From: Clarkia xantiana subsp. parviflora | Lineage: Eukaryota > Streptophyta > Magnoliopsida > Myrtales > Onagraceae | DNA length: 64,000 bases | NCBI GenBank assembly: GCA_036873135.1 | Contig: JAPTYO010000021.1 | Location: forward strand, 446,579 to 510,578 | Reading direction: 5' to 3' | Shown: positions 34,046 through 45,319 of the stretch, piece after piece | Position numbering within the stretch: the stretch's first letter is position 1 | Layout of the letters: each line of letters begins with the position of its first letter | The notes under the pieces: generated by a model | Told to the model about the DNA's origin: nothing | Databases searched by the model: none | What the model saw: the letters and a program-made list of their open reading frames with translations, nothing else | Position numbers and translations under genes: made by a program

Positions 34046-34453
34046 TTAAGCTTGGTCCTTATTGGCGGCATCAACAGGAGTTGGGTCCACGAAGTTGGTG
34101 GCAGAAGGCTCCACAGGGTCAGCCGTTGGAGGAATGACTATCGGAATCATGGGATCGAGGAGTTTCCGATGAAGAAGTAGCTCCTCTTCACTCTGAACTT
34201 GTGGTATGCATTTCCGGCCTTGAGCATCAGCCTCTTTGGTGGAAATGATACATCCTTCCCGGAGAGCTGCATCATAAGCAGTGCTGAAAATTTCGTTCAG
34301 AGCATATTCGAAGTTGAAAGGCTTCCTTCCCTCGAAACCAGATCCACTATCTGAAATCAGCCATTGAAAGGAATGTTAGGTTAATTCGGAAAACTACAAT
34401 CAAGTTAAGTAAAGATGAAGGCAAACAATAGAGAAGGAAACCTTACCAGACAT
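34046..34453 (-). CDS. Antisense two-exon gene of element B
   Basis: Minus-strand gene opposite to B gag-pol. Exon 1 is just ATGTCTG (34447-34453). A 96-bp intron (34351-34446) has GTAAGG and TTTCAG borders. Exon 2 (34046-34350) keeps one frame, giving 103 residues. The product starts MSDSGSGFEGRKPFNFEYA, is acidic and Pro-rich near its end (PTADPVEPSATNF), and matches no family I know. A TATA box lies ~120 bp upstream of the ATG. The frame was invisible in a simple ORF scan because the start codon is in the tiny first exon. The C3 antisense gene also begins with a minimal ATG exon, though the two proteins look unrelated. Conserved frame, splice sites and promoter together support a real gene. 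Confidence 0.62.
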
Positions 34454-34570
34454 GGTAAAGTCTTGAATCACTTGAAGAGCAAAAGACACGGGGAGAAGAA
34501 ACTTCGAGTTCAAAAATGGATGCACTTCCAAAAATGGAGACGGTGAAGAAGAATAGTGCCAGGGTCTTAG

Positions 34571-34580
34571 CTTTTATAAG
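34571..34580 (-). promoter_or_regulatory. TATA box of B antisense gene
   Basis: CTTATAAAAG on the minus strand. Transcription would start near 34545 and leave a leader of roughly 90 nt before the ATG at 34453. Confidence 0.6.
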
Positions 34581-34599
34581 CAGAAGGACAAACTGGACG

Positions 34600-34727
34600 G
34601 ACTTAATCTGGACCGTTGAAGACGAAACGATTCAATCTTGACCGTCGAAGACTGAGGGACGGTACAGAAAAGACGTTGGTGACGTAATGAGTACTTTTTC
34701 AGAAAGCAACAGTCACGCTGATGTAAG
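34600..34727 (-). promoter_or_regulatory. Upstream elements of B antisense promoter
   Basis: Upstream of the TATA box: two ACGGTC-containing repeats (minus GTCTTCGACGGTCAAGATT and GTCTTCAACGGTCCAGATT, about 34603-34652), and bZIP-type sites TGACGTAA (34680-34687) and TGATGTAAG (34719-34727), spaced like a loose as-1 element. Regulation by TGA-type bZIP factors is an inference. Confidence 0.4.
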
Positions 34728-35056
34728 CATCGTTTCATAATCCCAGCAATTAATGCTGCAGTAACCGAGGAGTCTCCTCGGATTTGGCAACTGCCCATGG
34801 GGTCTGGTGGGCCCGAAGTAATCATGAGTGAGAGACTCTGTCATACGGCAACCACGCACAAGGCAAAAGCCTCCGACTGAGGTATCAAGAAATGTAAAAG
34901 ATAAAAGCCCCCGACGGCGGTATCGGGAGGTACGAAGACAAAAATCCCCGATGGCGGTATCAGGAGGTATGAAGACAAAAGCCTCCGACAGCGAGGTCAG
35001 AAGATCTGAACTGGAAGACACGACGAACTAAAAGTCCCCCATGTCTTGGGGGCAAA
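34728..35056 (+). other. B 3' UTR and polypurine tract
   Basis: Non-coding. Three imperfect ~45-bp repeats (AAAGCCCCCGACGGCGGTAT types, about 34865-35010) are followed by CTTGGGGGCAAA, the polypurine tract, directly before the 3' LTR at 35057. Element D has the same tract and flank (minus strand, about 38042-38080). Confidence 0.75.
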
Positions 35057-35813
35057 TGATGGGTTCCAATGTAATCGTTAGCCCCGTTAACAGCCAATGG
35101 ACGGCGAGTATGTCCAGTGGGCCTCGTGAAAAGCCTAGAAGGCCCAGAGGCCCAGCACGAAGGGTCCCGACTTTAGCGGCCCCGATGTATGAGCTGAATG
35201 CTTCCGATGAGAAGCCTCTGAGCAGGCCCCGATATGCCTTAGTAAAGGCCCCGATAATAAAGCCCCGCAGAGGCTGGACCTGTCCCGTAGAGACTGAAGG
35301 TCCTGGGTGGCGATCTAGAATGAGACAACTCTGGAGTCTTCGACAGGAGTCGGGACTTGGGATCAGAGGATAAAGACCGAGAAACCCGCCTACTAGATAG
35401 AGTAGTGGGAGACGGTTAGAGATAAAGATAAGTCCCCCGAGATACGGGGCGTGCCCGAGATACGCGGAGTACGGGTAAGATACGCGGAGCGTGGGGCAAA
35501 ATCTACGGAATCCCTAACGAGATATACGGAATCGTGGCGAGATACACGGAATCATGGGAAAAACGGCCAATCACGGCCACAGGTAACTGAGTAACTTCCC
35601 CTCCTATATAAAGGAGGAAGTTACCTCAGAAAACCATCATCTAATACGAGCTTAGAATTTTTGCTTACCACCCATTGATCACATACTCATTTAAGCATCG
35701 GAGAGGGATTCTGGGTCACCACCCAGGTCATCCCCTTTTGCAGGATTACGCGGAGCCCAGGAGTCCAAAGCTTTCCGTCAAGGACGTAACGGAGCTTCGC
35801 CCGTGATCCAACA
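35057..35813 (+). repeat. 3' LTR of element B
   Basis: 757-bp partner of 7146-7914, TGATGGGTTCC to GATCCAACA, with TATA at about 35606-35613. It is followed by the duplication AGTGG. Confidence 0.93.
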
Positions 35814-35818
35814 AGTGG

Positions 35819-36311
35819 TGCACAATCTTTAGGTTTATCCTAAGTATCAAAAAGTCGCCTTGAGTGGTGCACGATACTAAGTCGCCTTGAGTGGTGCACG
35901 ATACTAAGTTGCCTTGAGTGATGCACAATCCTTAGATTTATTCTAAGTATCAAAAAGTCGCCTTGAGTGGTGCACGACACTAAGTCGCCTTGAGTGGTGC
36001 ACGATACTAAGTCGCCTTGAGTGGTGCACGATCTTTAGGTCTATCCTAAGTAATAATTAAGTCGTCTGAAGTGATGCACGAAACTAAGTCGCCTTAAGTG
36101 GGACAAGTTATTAAATCGTTGAGAAAGACGTGCGAGAATGTCTTAAGTGTCGAGGTTTCGACCTAAGCACGTATAGCAAAGTCACTCGGAGAAGTGCAAC
36201 GAAAGAATCGGAACTAAAGAAGTCTGATATTGATAAGGGCTCAAGGGCCCGACGACGATAAAAAAGAAGAAGATACAAGGACTCTAAAAGTAAACTATAG
36301 AGTATATAAGT
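35819..36311 (+). repeat. 3' tandem array of element A, second part, and A 3' region
   Basis: The repeat AAGTCGCCTTGAGTGGTGCACGA with an ATCCTAAGTATCAAA spacer resumes after element B, to about 36110. Then comes a unique stretch (36120-36311) containing GATACAAGGACTCTAAAAGT. This resembles B just downstream of its antisense gene (GACTACAAGGACTAAAAAT, about 34019-34037). If A had an antisense gene too, it lay to the right and was removed by the deletion near 60494. Confidence 0.8.
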
Positions 36312-36569
36312 TGATATGCTCACATTGCATCTTGTTACTTACACTTGCATTTACTTCCATCATGTTATTAGATGATTGTATAAGGCTATTATATGGTGCA
36401 TATATCATGTAGTACATGTTACATGGTGTATGCACCTTGGTGCACCAAGTTAGGCACATAGCATAGTTAGTCCTAGTTGGTGATCCCTATCACCTAGTAT
36501 ATATAGTTTACCTATTGCATTGTAATCCCTAATCATCAATCAACAAATGATTCAACCTACTAAAGCTAT
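36312..36569 (+). repeat. 5' LTR of copia E
   Basis: Roughly 258 bp, proposed start TGATATGCTCACATTGC, TATA-like TATATATAG about 36498-36506, ending just before the primer site. The exact ends are uncertain because no second LTR survives. Confidence 0.6.
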
Positions 36570-36571
36570 TA

Positions 36572-36583
36572 TGGTATCAGAGC
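36572..36583 (+). other. Copia primer-binding site (tRNA-iMet)
   Basis: TGGTATCAGAGC is the classic plant Ty1/copia sequence complementary to the 3' end of initiator tRNA-Met. The following 735 bp (36584-37318) are untranslated leader with no other feature seen. Confidence 0.9.
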
Positions 36584-37318
36584 CACCTCAAATGGCGGCA
36601 CAACCCCAAAGCTAAAGAAGACCAAGTTTCTTTGAAGTTTTGCCTTAACATTCACATTGTTCAAGTGTGGATTTGCAACTTCAGCTTCGTGGATCATCTT
36701 TTCTACTTCAAGAATCCATTTCTTACTTAAGAATGGACATCTAGTAAGTGGAATTCCAAGAACTCAACACGCATAAGGTAGATCTGCACCTAGACTAAGC
36801 AAAGCCAAGATGACTTAGTACTAGTTTGCTTGTTCTTGAAGAATTCAGCCTTGTTGAGCTGATTGCGTGTTTGATACTATCATTTTCTGGAGTTTGTATT
36901 GTTTCTCTGGATTTGGATATGGATTTTGAACTTATTTCAGCTGCTCCCCTTGATACCTAGATATTCATTGCTTGAATTCCCTTGCATACACATTGCTCGG
37001 CTGAGGAGTATTTGTAACTACTTTGAGCTTTGTGTTCATATCTTCAAGAATTCTGAGTTTTCATCAATGGAGAATGGCTTCTAATCCATTTCTGTTGAAT
37101 TTCAAGCTTTGAAAATCACAAATCTCATTGCGGATTTGTACGAACAATACCATAGGGTGAGCTGGATTTTGTCCTACTATCAACAACCTTAGTGTACTAC
37201 TTTTGTTTGTAGTGCAACTTGTGTATGCGATTTTGCTTGGATTTCTGGCAGCTGATTTCTTGGATTTGGATTCCTTTGACTCAAATTTGATACCTACTTG
37301 TGTTGCTTGGGTTACAAT

Positions 37319-37342
37319 ATGGCTCAAGAAACCAATGTTGAT
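37319..37342 (+). CDS. Copia E gag, first eight codons
   Basis: ATG then AQETNVD, cut off by element D. The frame resumes as DPLYIHPSDTTGH at 46024 when D and one TSD copy are removed. The start codon is thus 8.7 kb from the rest of gag. Confidence 0.75.
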
Positions 37343-38041
37343 TGTTGGATCACAGTGGAACTCCGGTACGGATCTTGACGGCAATCCTAGCTCCTTTGCT
37401 CCACGTAATCCTGCAAGAGGGGATAGACCGGGCGGTGACCCAGAATCCCTCTCGGATGCTTAAATGAGTCTCTCGTATGACTGGCAAGCAACAATCTCAA
37501 AAGTATATCGAACTCAACGTAAGTGATCTGAGGTGACCTTCTGCCCTTTTATAGGCAAAGAGATGCCTCAGGTACCTGGCGAACCGTTAGGGGTGGTTAG
37601 CCCGTATCCCGCATATCTCGGACATGATCTCGCGTATCTTAGCCATGCCCCGCGTATCTCGGCCACGCTCCGTGTATCTTAATCCACGTTCCGCGTATCT
37701 CGGCTACGCCCCGCATATCTTGGCTTTATCCTCTGATAACGAGTCCCGACTCCCGTCGGGGACTCCAGAGTTATCTCGTTGTGTCACCGCTCGGGGCCCC
37801 TCGTCATCGTGACAGGGCCAATCATTCTCAGGGATTTATCATCGGGGCCTACTTAAAGGCTTCTCATCGGGAGCTTCTAGCTCCACTGTCGGAACCGACT
37901 CTGTCGGGACCTTGCCTCGTCGGGACTCCCTTCGTCGGGACCCTTCTCCTAGGTCATCTTGACCTTCCTTTCGGGGCCTGGTGGGCCTGTTTGCCGTTTC
38001 CTCGCCGTTACGGGGCCTGACGACTAAAGTCGGATCCATCA
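37343..38041 (-). repeat. 3' LTR of element D
   Basis: 699 bp; plus-strand ends TGTTGGATCAC and GGATCCATCA. Contains the CGCGTATCTCGGCCACG repeats (about 37605-37725) and the reversed TATA (CTTTTATAGG, about 37546-37555). Confidence 0.94.
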
Positions 38042-38374
38042 TTTGCCCCCAAGACATGAGGGACTTTTAGTTCGTCGTGTCTTTCAACTCCTGACCTTCT
38101 TATATCTGTATCAGAGGCTTTTCTCTTGACAAAATTCCTTGACACGGATCTTCTCGTCCGCGATTCCTCGATACTTTGAGGATAGCCACAAAATCCGAGA
38201 AGACTCCTCCAATATTCCTCGATAGTCGACTCTTCATCGGCTGACCTCCAAGAGTCCGATCCTCCCGCGGCCAATCTTCCAGGATCCGATCATCTTGCTG
38301 CGGAGCCTTCTGCCTCATACCTCGTGGATCCTGCTCCCCTCGACTCTGCCAAGGATCAAGTTCAATCGCTTTAT
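38042..38374 (-). other. D polypurine tract and 3' UTR
   Basis: Minus-strand CTTGGGGGCAAA next to the LTR is the polypurine tract. The other ~320 bp are degenerate. Unlike B, I find no spliced antisense frame here, so D seems to lack the antisense gene. Confidence 0.65.
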
Positions 38375-39678
38375 TCCACTTAAGGCAAAACCACGCCACT
38401 TAAGGCGACTTTACATCGTGCACCACTTAAGGCGACTTTCATCGTGCACCACTTAAGGCGACTTTACATCGTGCATCACTTAAGGCGACTTAATATCGTG
38501 CACAACTTAAGGCGACTTTCATCGTGCACCACTCAAGGCGACTTTACATCGTGCACCACTTAAGGCGTCTTTTCAATTTGCGCCACTTAAGGCGACTTAA
38601 TATCGTGCACCACTGAAGGCGACTTTGCATCGTGCACCACTTAAGGCGACTTTTCAACTTGCGCCACTTAAGGCGACTTAATATCGTGCACCACTGAAGG
38701 CGACTTTACATCGTGCACCACTTAAGGCGACTTTTTGATACTTAGAATAAATCTAAGGATCGTGCACCACTCAAGGCGACTTTTCTCGTGCACCACTTAA
38801 GGCGACTTTTTGATACTTAGAATAAATCTAAGGATCGTGCACCACTCAAGGCGACTTTTCTCGTGCACCACTTAAGGCGACTTAATATCGTGCACCACTA
38901 AGGCGACTTTACATCGTGCACCACTTAAGGCGTCTTTTCAACTTGCACCACATAAGGCGACTTAATATCGTGCACCACTGAAGGCGACTTTACATCGTGC
39001 ACCACTTAAGGCGACTTTTCAACTTGCGCCACTTAAGGTGACTTAATATCGTGCACCACTGAAGGCGACTTTACCTCGTGCACCACTTATGGCGACTTTT
39101 CAACTTGCGCCACTTAAGGCGACTTAATATCGTGCACCACTGAAGGCGACTTTACATCGTGCACCACTTAAGGCGACTTTTTGATACTTAGAATAAATCT
39201 AAGGATCGTGCACCACTCAAGGCGACTTTTCTCGTGCACCACTTAAGGCGACTTTATATCGTGCACCACTTAAGGCGACTTTTCAACTTGCGCCACTTAA
39301 GGCGACTTAATATCGTGCACCACTGAAGGCGACTTTACCTCGTGCACCACTTAAGGCGACTTTTCAACTTGCGCCACTTAAGGCGACTTAATATCGTGCA
39401 CCACTGAAGGCGACTTTACATCGTGCACCACTTAAGGCGACTTTTTGATACTTAAGAATAAATCTAAGGATCGTGCACCACTCAAGGCGACTTTTCTCGT
39501 GCACCACTTAAGGCGACTTTATATCGTGCACCACTTAAGGCGACTTTTCAACTTGCGCCACTTAAGGCGACTTAATATCGTGCACCACTGAAGGCGACTT
39601 TTTCGGGCACCACTTAAGGCGACTTTATCGGGCACCACTTAAGGCGACTTCATCGGGCACCACTTAAGGCGACTTTAT
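38375..39678 (-). repeat. 3' tandem array of element D
   Basis: About 1.3 kb of ~22-27-bp units (plus strand CACTTAAGGCGACTTTACAT, CGTGCACCACTGAAGGCGAC) arranged in a higher-order pattern of roughly 170-300 bp. The pattern is punctuated by a spacer with TTGATACTTAGAATAAATCT. It abuts the pol stop. Much longer than the same array in A. Confidence 0.93.
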
Positions 39679-42600
39679 TCAAGCATGGTGTTTCTTCAAG
39701 TGTTCGCCACTAAAAGAATGCTTCAACGTTCTGCCATCGAGGTCTTCCAACTTGTACGCATTTGGAGCTGGCATCCCCACGACCTTATAAGGTCCTTCCC
39801 ATTTTGGTGACATCTTGTTGATTCGATCCAAAAGGGTGAACTTGTTGCGACGCCAAACCAGCTCCCCGACGAAGAACTGTCGGGACTTCACTCGCCGATT
39901 ATAGTACCTGGCCGTCGCTAAGCGCATTCGTGCTTGGACTTCATCGGCTTCCCGCCTTTTCTCTTCAAGTAGGTCCAAGTCCAGACGTCTCACTTCATCG
40001 TTCGTTAGGGGCTCGTAATATCTCATCCGATTGGATGCCACAGCTACCTCCACAGGAGCGACAACTTCCGTGCCATAAACAAGGCCAAACGGAGTCTCCC
40101 CTGTTGATCGTTTGGGTGTCGTTCTAACAGCCCAAAGTACATTTTCCAGTTCGTTCAGCCATTTTCCCTTCAAGGCATAGACCCTCTTTTTCAGGCCATC
40201 CATCACGATTTTGTTGGCTGACTCCACCTGGCCATTAGTCTGAGCATGGCGTACGGAGGCGGTCCGATGCTAGACGTTCAGTTCTTCCAGATACTCCCTC
40301 ACCTGAGAGCCGTTAAACGGTGGGCCATTGTCGCTGATCACCACCTTAGGAATCCCGTATCTGGACACGATGTGGGTTTGGAGGAACTTGACGATCTGGT
40401 TCCCCGTTGTCCTGGCCAATGCCTTCGCCTCTATCCATTTCGAAAAATAATCGATAGCTACAAGTAAATACTTACATTGTCCTTGTGCTTGTGGAAGAGG
40501 TCCCACCAAGTCGATGCCCCACTGTACGAAGGGCCAAGCGCTCTTGATGGGCGTCAAGTTAGCAGCCGGAGCCACGATACTCGGGGCGTACCTCTGGCAC
40601 GCGTCGCATGATCGGACCAACGCCGTTGCTTCTTTGTTCATCGTGGGCCAATAGTAGCCCAAGTTCAACACCTTCCTCAAAATGGATCGGGCCCCTTCGT
40701 GACAAGCCGCGATCCCTTCATGCATTTCCTTCAAGATTCGGTTGGTGTCGGGTTCTGCTACACACTTTAGGTACGGAGTCGAGAACCAGCCCTTCTTGTA
40801 CAGCTGATTGTCCAGCATCACATAATTGGACGCGATCCGACATATCCTGTCTGCTGCTACCTTATCCTCGGGGACTGCCCCCGTAGTCAGGTACGCGACT
40901 ATCGGGGTCATCCAAGTGGGCTCCTCCTCCGATTTTGCTTCAATGGTGCACACCTGCGTGGGGTCAATGTTTGACAGGATCACCTTCTCCAGGAAGTGCA
41001 CCTTCCGATTTTCTTCTAAGGGTGCCCCCAGGGCAAATTTGCTCAAGGCGTCTGCCTCTATGTTCTTCTCCCTCGGGATAGCCTCGATATCGAAGCTTTT
41101 GAAGCTCTCTCTCAGGGTTTGTACCTCTCGCAGATACTTCTTCATTATCGGACTCCTTGCTTCGTATCGTCCTTGAACTTGGTTCACGATTAACGCTGCG
41201 TCACACTTCACTCTCAAGTGATCGATTCCAGTGCCTTTAGCGATTTTTAGGCCCGTGATAAGAGCTTCATACTCCGCTTCGTTGTTTGTGGCTTTGAATG
41301 TTAAAGCCAAGGCATATCGGAGCGGTTCTCCTTCACCCGGTGGTATCAACAAGAAGCCCGCTCCTGATCCGTCTGAACTTGCGGAGCCATCCGTGTACAT
41401 TTCCCAGATATTTTATTTGTTTGGCTGTTCTGATTGCTCTACCCTCTCTGGTTGTTCTTCTATCGGGACCTCCATGGTTGCCCCCTCTACAGGGCCCGTT
41501 TCTTCTAGATCGGGGGCTGTAGATTCTGCTATAAAGTCCGCCAATGCCTGGCCCTTGATTGCCGTTCTTGGAGCAAAGTGTATTCGAAACTCACTGAGCT
41601 CCACTGCCCATTTCACCAATCTCCCCGACGCATCCGGTCGGTTCAAAAAATGCTTCAAAGGCTGGTTCGTTAGCACAGTGATCTCGTGTGCGTGGAAATA
41701 TGGCCTTAGCTTCCGAGCAGTAATTATCAACGCAAAGAGGTACTTCTCAACGGCGGGATAGTTCAATTCAGATTTGGCAAATGCCTTGCTTACATAATAG
41801 ACGGGGACTTGATTACCCTCGACATCCTTTACTAACACAGAGCTAATAGCAAATTCAGAAACAGCCAAATAAAGCAAGAGCGGCTCGCCTGGAACCGGTT
41901 TCGCCAGCGGCGGGAGTGTGCGAAGATGTTGTTTGAGTGCTTGGAACGCCTCTTCACATTTGGCGGTCCATTCGAATATTTTGTTGGCCCTCAAGACTTC
42001 AAAAAATGGCATGGATCGGTCGCTGGCTTTGGACAAGAAGCGGTTCATTGCAGCTAGTCGGCCATTCAGTACTTGCACCTCCCGATGGTTTATCGGAGAC
42101 TGCATCTCCTCGATTGCCCTCAGCTTCTCAGGGTTCACTTCAATTCCTCTTTGGCTCACCATGAAGCCCAAAAATTTCCCTGAGTGGACTCCGAAGGCGC
42201 ATTTCGTCGGGTTCAAGCGAACTTGATGAAGCCTCATCCGCTCAAACGCCATGGTAAGGTTGTGCACGTGATCCTCGGATTGTCGGGACTTCACCAGCAT
42301 ATCATCCACGTAGGCTTCCATGGTTTCTCCCAGCATATCCCCAAACATTTTGTTCACCATCCGCTGGTAGGTTGCCCCGGCGTTGATCAACCCAAAAGGC
42401 ATGACATCGTAGTGATAGATGTCGCTGTCTGCATAAAACGAAGTGTGGGGGGCGTCTTCCTTAGCCATCTTGATCTGGTTGTAGCCCGAATATGCATCCA
42501 TGAAACTCAACAGCTCATGTCCCGATGTGGCATCCACCAGCTGGTCAATCCTCGGGAGTGGATAGCAATCCTTTGGACAAGCCTTGTTCAGGTCGCGGAA

Positions 42601-43662
42601 GTCCACGCACATTCGCCACTTCCCGTTAGTCTTCTTTACCAGCACTGGGTTGGCGACCCAAGTCTGGAATCGGAGTTCCTTAATGAAACCAGCATCGAGC
42701 AACCTGCCCACCTCCTGCTGGATCGCGATCTTCTTATCCGTGCCCATCGGACGCCTCTTCTGCGTGATAGGCTTGATCGCGGGGTCTATCTTCAGCTCGT
42801 GCACGATCACGTCGGGGCTGATTCCTGGCATATCGCTGGGGGACCAGGCAAACAGCTCCTTGAACTCTTTCAGCAATTCCACCAATTTTTGGGCTGTCTC
42901 CTCAGTTAGAGCAGACCCGATTTTCACCTTCCTCTGGGGTCCGTCGATCTCGACTTCTTTCAGATCTTCTACGGGGGCGGGACGCCCAAACTCTTCTCTG
43001 GGATCTGTGTCTGTCTGGAGGACAGTCATAGCCTCTCGCCTCCTTCTCCGGGTGGCATTAACATAGCATTTTCGGGAAGCCACCTGGTCGCCTTTGAGCT
43101 CCCCGACTCCGTGATCGGTCGGGAACTTCATCTTCTGGTGTACCGTCGAGGAAACCGCCATCAGGGGATTGATGGTGGTTCTCCCGATATTTGCGTTGTA
43201 GGTCCCCGCATAATCAACCACGATAAATTCTACATTCCTCCTTTCTGACTTCCACCCGCTACCAAACTCCACTGGTAAGGTGATTACTCCCAGCGGGTAG
43301 GAAGTTGAGCCAGAAAACCCGACCATCGGGAAGTTTGCCTCCTTCAGATCTTTCTTCGTTTTCCCCATAGCTTCTAACGCGTCCATGAACAGAATGTCGG
43401 AGGAGCTCCCTCCATCGATTAGGATTCTCTTCATTTCGAACCCATCTACATCCAAGGTTACCACCAGGGCATCGTCGTGCGGAGTCTCCACGCCTATGAG
43501 GTCCTCCGATGAGAAGGAGATCACCATCTCTTCCTTCAGGGTCCAAGATCGGGACCTCTTGCCCAGCACCACCGCTGTAGGGATCCTAGAGGCGTAAACC
43601 TCTCGAGCGGATGAGGTATCTCCTCCAGCGGCAAATCCTCCATGAATCACGTTGATGACTCG
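39679..43662 (-). pseudogene. pol of element D, broken
   Basis: Protease (VIHGGFAAGG, LIDGGSSSD), RT (CVDFRDLNKACPKD, INAGATYQ, AYVDDMLV), degenerate gypsy RNase H (YLAVS), archaeal-type RNase H (MYTDGSASSDGSG), integrase zinc finger and DDE core, C-terminus ending FSGEHLKKHHA. Breaks: TAA between the two RNase H domains (41413-41415, where A has GAA) and TAG in integrase (about 40270-40272, where A has GAG, between ISDNG and NGQVESAN). Both are single-base changes, so decay is recent. Confidence 0.92.
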
Positions 43663-45283
43663 TCTTTCTTTGCGAACACCAGATGACTCTGGATCAGTTC
43701 TCTTCTTCTTCGGGGACCGATCGCGGGATCGGGAACGGGACCGCGATCGAGACCGAGAGCGGGACCTGCATCGTTTGTCCCCGACGAACTCCTTGAGCTT
43801 TCCCTTTTGGATTAGCTTCTCAATCTCCTTCTTCAGCTCCCGATAGTGGTTAGTGTCGTGACCATTTGCGCGGTGAAACCGACAATAGCGATCTGTGCGG
43901 GACCCCAGGAATTCTCCATCTTTCTTTGGGGGGGTATCTGGAGATACCCTGTCGTTCCATGACTGTCAGCACTTCTGCCATGGAACAGTTAAGAGGAATG
44001 TCGAGATCTTCCCGCTTATCCTTTCTTGGAGGACGTCTATCCTCCTTTCGACCAGAGCGACCTCGGTCCCGACTGCCCTCTGGTTTTCCCTTTGACTTAC
44101 GATCATCGAAAGGCTTGCTTGACTGCTTCCCCTTGTTCGATTTCGGGGGCTCCAGTTCTCCCGCGGCTATCTTTGACTCCTGGACATCAATCTGTCGCTT
44201 CACCCTCTTCTGCAAAGCCTCCATATTCCACACAGCCTTCTCAGCCACGCTGTGCATCAAGTCGGAGCCATAGGGGGCTGTCAGGTTCCGAATAAAGGTG
44301 CGGATGGTCTCGCCCTCCGAGATTTCCTCGTCTATCTCTGCTACGCTGGCTGTGTACCGCTGGTAATAGTGTGCCAGCGACTCGTCGGGCCTCTGCACCA
44401 CCTGGGTTAGAGACCTCACGCTCTTCAACAATCGTCTGCGGCCCTGATATTGTCGAATGAAACGGTCGTGCATGTCCGCCCAACAGGTAATGCAGCTTGG
44501 GGGCAGGCTGAAGAACCAGGTCAGGGCTCTTTCACCGAGTGTGTTTGGGAACAGTGTACACACTATATCTTCATTCGGGGCTCTACCCAGATACGCCATA
44601 AGATGCTTCTGGACGTGACGGACTGGATCTCCTTCGCCATCATATTCCTTAATCTCGGGGATACCCAGCCCAGGTGGGGCGAGGGTGTCTATTAGTCGAG
44701 GAACGAAGGGATGAGTGGATCGATCCCTCAGTTCTGACACCAGCGGCTTCTGTTCTCCCATACAGATGTTCACGATCTTTACCACCTGGTCGGGAGTGAT
44801 GGGACCATTCAGGGGAATGGTCCTGTGCTGTACTGGTCCTGGCCCATCAACCACGAACCTTTCCGGCTGACCGGTTGCCCTACCTCTGTCCTGGCCTCGG
44901 GGCGGGGCTTCCTGTGCATTCTGACCCTCTGTTGGTAGGGTTGCTTCCTCCAGCGGGGGCATCTCCTCCTGCCTCCTGGCAGCCTCCCTTCGGTCCAAGA
45001 GAGCCTCGACGACCGCCAGAAACATGGGCATGGCTTCGGCCACGGCCCTCGTCAAATCTGCAGCTGGGGGAGCCTCCTGCGCCCTGTTATCCTGGTGTTG
45101 AGGGGCAACGTCTTCGGGATGCGATCCATTGTGTCCTCCTGTCTGGGAGAGCTCAGCCGGGGGATGGTTCTGGTTTTCCCCTTGTTCCGGTACTGAATTC
45201 AGGTTCGTTGCAGTGGGGTGACGGGAACCACCGGATTGTCCTCTCTTGTTCTTGCCAGCCGCCATTGATCGAGTAGAAGGCAT
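43663..45283 (-). pseudogene. gag of element D, frameshifted
   Basis: Starts MPSTRSMAAGKNKRG (ATG at 45281-45283). The gag core is intact (PLNGPITPDQVV, LTWFFSLPPSC, RTFIRNLTAPYG). At about 43925 a run of seven C, six in A, shifts the frame just before the zinc knuckle. In the shifted frame the knuckle reads YCRFHRANGHDTNHY, with its last Cys replaced by Tyr. The RS-dipeptide tract follows (about 43715-43770). Confidence 0.9.
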
Positions 45284-45319
45284 ATCAGCTTTTTGTTTGA
45301 TTCCCACAGACGGCGCCAA

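Larger units (their letters stand above)
7146..35813 (+). mobile_element. Element B: Ty3/gypsy Tat-type, carries C1 and C2
   Basis: Bounded by 769- and 757-bp LTRs and the duplication AGTGG (7141-7145 and 35814-35818). Native parts are the 5' LTR, gag-pol (7959-10327 + 19866-22814 + 32783-33118 once insertions are set aside), a 3' tandem array (33119-33850), an antisense two-exon gene (34046-34453), a polypurine tract and the 3' LTR. Across the three gag-pol segments I see only one in-frame stop (22527-22529), so B was probably a competent element shortly before C1 and C2 hit it. Confidence 0.94.

Noticed and set aside
38100..38399. Open minus-strand frame in D 3' UTR as an antisense-gene homologue
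   Set aside because: It is on the same strand as D's pol, so not antisense, and shows no similarity to the B or C accessory genes.
38375..39678. Possible CRISPR or satellite array
   Set aside because: The units are 22-27 bp and contiguous, without spacers, and lie inside the 3' region of element D between pol stop and LTR.
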